Origin: Novosphingobium decolorationis
GTDB lineage: Bacteria; Pseudomonadota; Alphaproteobacteria; Sphingomonadales; Sphingomonadaceae
Length of the DNA stretch: 64,000 nt
Assembly: GCF_018417475.1 (NCBI RefSeq)
Contig: NZ_CP054856.1
Span: 4,185,001 to 4,249,000, forward strand
Reading direction: 5' to 3'
Shown here: piece after piece, positions 61,666 through 64,000 of the stretch
How positions within the stretch are numbered: the stretch's first letter is position 1
Layout: each line of letters starts with the position of its first letter
Notes under the pieces: generated by a model
Told to the model about the DNA's origin: nothing
The model's database searches: none
What the model saw: the letters and a program-made list of their open reading frames with translations, nothing else
Made by a program: the position numbers and the translations under genes

Positions 61666-64000
61666 GGGAAAGGCTCCCTTCACGCGTGGCGGCGTCGGTT
61701 TCGGAGGCGTCCTCGTCCTCCGGCGTGTGGGCGCGGTGATCGCCCGCCAGCAGCGTGTAGATGGTGGGAAGAACGAAGAGCGTGAAGAGCGTGCCGATGA
61801 GCATGCCCATGACCACCACGATGCCGATGGCAAAGCGGCTGGCCGCACCTGCGCCCGAGGCGAAGAGCAGGGGCACCAGGCCCGCCACCATCGCCGCGGT
61901 CGTCATCAGCACCGGGCGCATACGCACCGCGGCGGCGTGGGCGATGGCCTCGTGGCGGCTCCAGCCTTCATCGCGCTGCATCTGGTTGGCGAAGGACACC
62001 ATCAGGATGCCGTGCTTGGTGATGAGCCCGATCAGGGTGACAAGGCCGATCTGCGTGTAGATGTTGAGCGTGGCAAAGCCCAGGAACAGCGGCAGAAGCG
62101 CGCCCGAGATCGCCAGCGGCACGGTGACGAGGATCACCAGCGGATCGCGGAAGCTCTCGAACTGGGCGGCGAGCACCAGGAAGATGACGACCAGCGCAAA
62201 GGCGAAGGAGACCGTCAGCTGGTTGCCTTCCTGGACGTACTGGCGGCTGTTCGAGAGCCAGTCGACGCTGGTGCCCTCGGGCAGGTCCTGGGCCTGGAAG
62301 AAGGCGACCGCCTGGCCCATCGTCACGCCGGGCATGAGCACGGCCGACATCGTCGCCGAGTTCATCTGGTTGAACTGGGGCAGGAGGTTGGGCTGGGGCT
62401 CGATCTCGACTTTGGCGACGGTGGAGAGGGGGACAAGATCGCCGGACCCTGCGCGCACGTAGTAGCCGCCGAGATCGCCGGGGGTGGCGCGTTCGCCGCG
62501 CGGAACTTGCGTGATCACGTCGTAGGAGCGGTCGTGCCAGTTGAAGCGGTTGACGTAATTCTCGCCCACCATCAGCGCCAGTGTGTCGGCGATTTCCGAC
62601 ATGGGGATGCCCATGTCGCCCGCCTTGTCGCGGTCCACGGTGATGTGCGCCTGCTGGCTGTCGAAGGCGAGGTCGGCATCGACGAAGGCGAACAGGCCGC
62701 TCTGCCAGGCCGCGCCCTTGAGCTGGTCAAGCGTGCGGTTGATCGCGGCGAAGTCATCGGGCGAGCGGATTACCATCTGCACCGGCAGGCCGCCGCTGCC
62801 CGCGGGCAAGGGGCTGTCCTGGAAGACGGTGGAGGTGACGCCGGTGACACCGGCGGTCTTGCCCGCCAGTTCCTGCTGCACGTCCTCGGCGGTGCGCGTG
62901 CGCTCGGCCCAGGGCGAGAGGATGATGCCGCCAAAGCCGATGTTGGCGCCTTGCGCGCCGCCCATCGCGTAGAAGCTGCCGTCGAACTCGGGCAGGTCGT
63001 GGAACAGGGCTTCGACCTCTTTGGAGAAGCGCACGGTGTAATCGACGCTGGCGTACTGCGGCGCCTTGGTCTGGACGAAGACGTAGCCCATGTCCTCGGG
63101 CGGCGCGAGTTCGCGCTTGGCGCCGAGGAAGAAGACGACGCTCGCGGCCAGGATCGCCGCGCCTGCGACAAGGACTGCCGCGCGGTTGACCAGCGTCTTG
63201 CCGAGCAGCCGCTCGTAGCGGTGGGTGAGGCCGTGCATCGAACGCTCGATGGTCTTTTCCAGACGGCTCTCGCCCATCCTGTTGTGCAGGAGGCGGCTGC
63301 TCATCATCGGCGAGAGCGTCAGGGCCACGACGCCCGAGACGATCACAGATCCGGCGAGGGTAAAGGCGAACTCGCGAAAGAGCGCGCCAGTAAGGCCGCC
63401 CATGAGCCCGATGGGCGCATAGACGGCGGCAAGGGTGATGGTCATGGCAATGACCGGGCCCACGATCTCGCGCGCGCCTTGCAGCGCCGCGTTGATGGGG
63501 GAGAGACCTTCCTCGATGTGGCGGTGGATGTTCTCGACCACGACGATGGCGTCATCGACCACAAGGCCGATGGCAAGGACCATCGCAAGAAGGGTGAGGA
63601 GGTTGAGCGAAAACCCGAAGAGCAGCATCAGCGCGGCTGTTCCCAGCAGCGAGAGCGGAATGGTGACGATGGGGATGATGACGGCCCGGAAGGTGCCGAG
63701 GAACAGGAAGATGACGACGATGACGATGATGACGGCTTCGACCAGAGTGTGCTCGACTTCCTCGATCGAGGCATCGACGAAGCGGGCGCGGTCGAACATC
63801 GATTTGATCTCCAGACCCGGAGGCGCCATGCGCTCGAGCTGGGGCAGGAGTTCGTTGACCGCATCGACGATCTCGAGCGGGTTGCCGTCGGGCGTGGGTG
63901 AGATCGGCAGCAGGATCGCGTCCTTGCCCGCCCCCATCGCGGCATCGTCGTAGTTCTGGCCGCCCAGTTCGACCGTGGCGACGTCGCCCAGGCGCACGAT
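61658..64000 (-). CDS. RND multidrug efflux pump inner-membrane subunit (5' truncated by window)
   Basis: About 780 C-terminal residues of an AcrB/MexF-like proton-driven pump. The frame runs off the right edge; the N-terminal 240 or so residues are missing. Membrane motif LAIGLVVDDAIVVVENI carries the proton-relay aspartates, and the family motif GLITKHGILMV lies in the second half. The periplasmic loop between holds the porter domains. The tail after LPTIYTLLAG is acidic. The membrane-fusion subunit should lie upstream, outside the window. Confidence 0.95.
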   Translation of the reverse strand: MVRLGDVATVELGGQNYDDAAMGAGKDAILLPISPTPDGNPLEIVDAVNELLPQLERMAPPGLEIKSMFDRARFVDASIEEVEHTLVEAVIIVIVVIFLFLGTFRAVIIPIVTIPLSLLGTAALMLLFGFSLNLLTLLAMVLAIGLVVDDAIVVVENIHRHIEEGLSPINAALQGAREIVGPVIAMTITLAAVYAPIGLMGGLTGALFREFAFTLAGSVIVSGVVALTLSPMMSSRLLHNRMGESRLEKTIERSMHGLTHRYERLLGKTLVNRAAVLVAGAAILAASVVFFLGAKRELAPPEDMGYVFVQTKAPQYASVDYTVRFSKEVEALFHDLPEFDGSFYAMGGAQGANIGFGGIILSPWAERTRTAEDVQQELAGKTAGVTGVTSTVFQDSPLPAGSGGLPVQMVIRSPDDFAAINRTLDQLKGAAWQSGLFAFVDADLAFDSQQAHITVDRDKAGDMGIPMSEIADTLALMVGENYVNRFNWHDRSYDVITQVPRGERATPGDLGGYYVRAGSGDLVPLSTVAKVEIEPQPNLLPQFNQMNSATMSAVLMPGVTMGQAVAFFQAQDLPEGTSVDWLSNSRQYVQEGNQLTVSFAFALVVIFLVLAAQFESFRDPLVILVTVPLAISGALLPLFLGFATLNIYTQIGLVTLIGLITKHGILMVSFANQMQRDEGWSRHEAIAHAAAVRMRPVLMTTAAMVAGLVPLLFASGAGAASRFAIGIVVVMGMLIGTLFTLFVLPTIYTLLAGDHRAHTPEDEDASETDAATREGSLSHA

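Noticed and set aside
61649..63901. A 750-codon plus-strand frame opposite the RND pump
   Set aside because: His/Asp/Arg-rich antisense composition and full overlap with a clear pump gene.

Overview
The window is high-GC chromosomal DNA from an alphaproteobacterium, most likely a sphingomonad close to Novosphingobium. The evidence is the end of the ribosomal-protein operon (secY-adk-rpsM-rpsK-rpoA-rplQ), the TCA cluster mdh-sucD-sucA-sucB-lpd, and the many secreted peptidases and TonB-linked functions. The genus call is inference. No tRNA, rRNA or CRISPR array was found.

Region by region: 1-7.8 kb is the ribosomal/RNA polymerase operon. It has a near-consensus promoter before rpsM, a hairpin plus mini-ORF before rpoA, and a group IIC intron with a broken maturase placed exactly behind the rpoA terminator. 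7.8-16.1 kb holds housekeeping and envelope genes: prolyl oligopeptidase, two related small secreted proteins, a TRIC-like channel, an M49-like peptidase, an AEC transporter and an outer-membrane protein. 16.3-24.4 kb is the TCA block on the minus strand. 24.8-26.5 kb has a small unknown gene and a SleB-like cell-wall hydrolase. 26.7-31.7 kb is a cobalamin-riboswitch-controlled btuBFCD uptake operon. 31.7-42.2 kb holds a Dcp-type peptidase, small proteins, RlpA, an M28 peptidase, an MscS channel, a CocE-type hydrolase, a GST and a glycine-zipper lipoprotein.

42.4-48.6 kb is a nitrogen-scavenging region. A compact rutBCDA set for pyrimidine nitrogen release is followed by a NasT-like ANTAR antiterminator, a NasS-like cytoplasmic nitrate sensor and an nrtA-like gene. 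The nrtA leader (47420-47529) contains two hexaloop hairpins of the ANTAR-target type, and the second overlaps the base of an intrinsic terminator. nrtA is cut off by a decayed IS21-family element (48637-51132). The other end of this element cuts off a GH39 beta-xylosidase gene. No target duplication is visible, so the two truncated genes were probably brought together by a deletion or IS-IS recombination.

52.3-60.2 kb is a probable stress/detoxification cluster: an MFS exporter, a double carboxymuconolactone-decarboxylase protein, a tautomerase, an SDR, a zinc alcohol dehydrogenase, a LysR regulator, two paralogous divergent cupins and an alpha/beta hydrolase. A perfect T-N11-A dyad lies between the cupins. 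60.2-64 kb is an RND efflux pump with its outer-membrane factor, and the pump gene runs off the window end.

The strongest observations are the ANTAR-type attenuator before nrtA, the IS21 junction that destroys two genes, the IIC intron behind the rpoA terminator, and several small genes or leader ORFs shorter than 60 codons.
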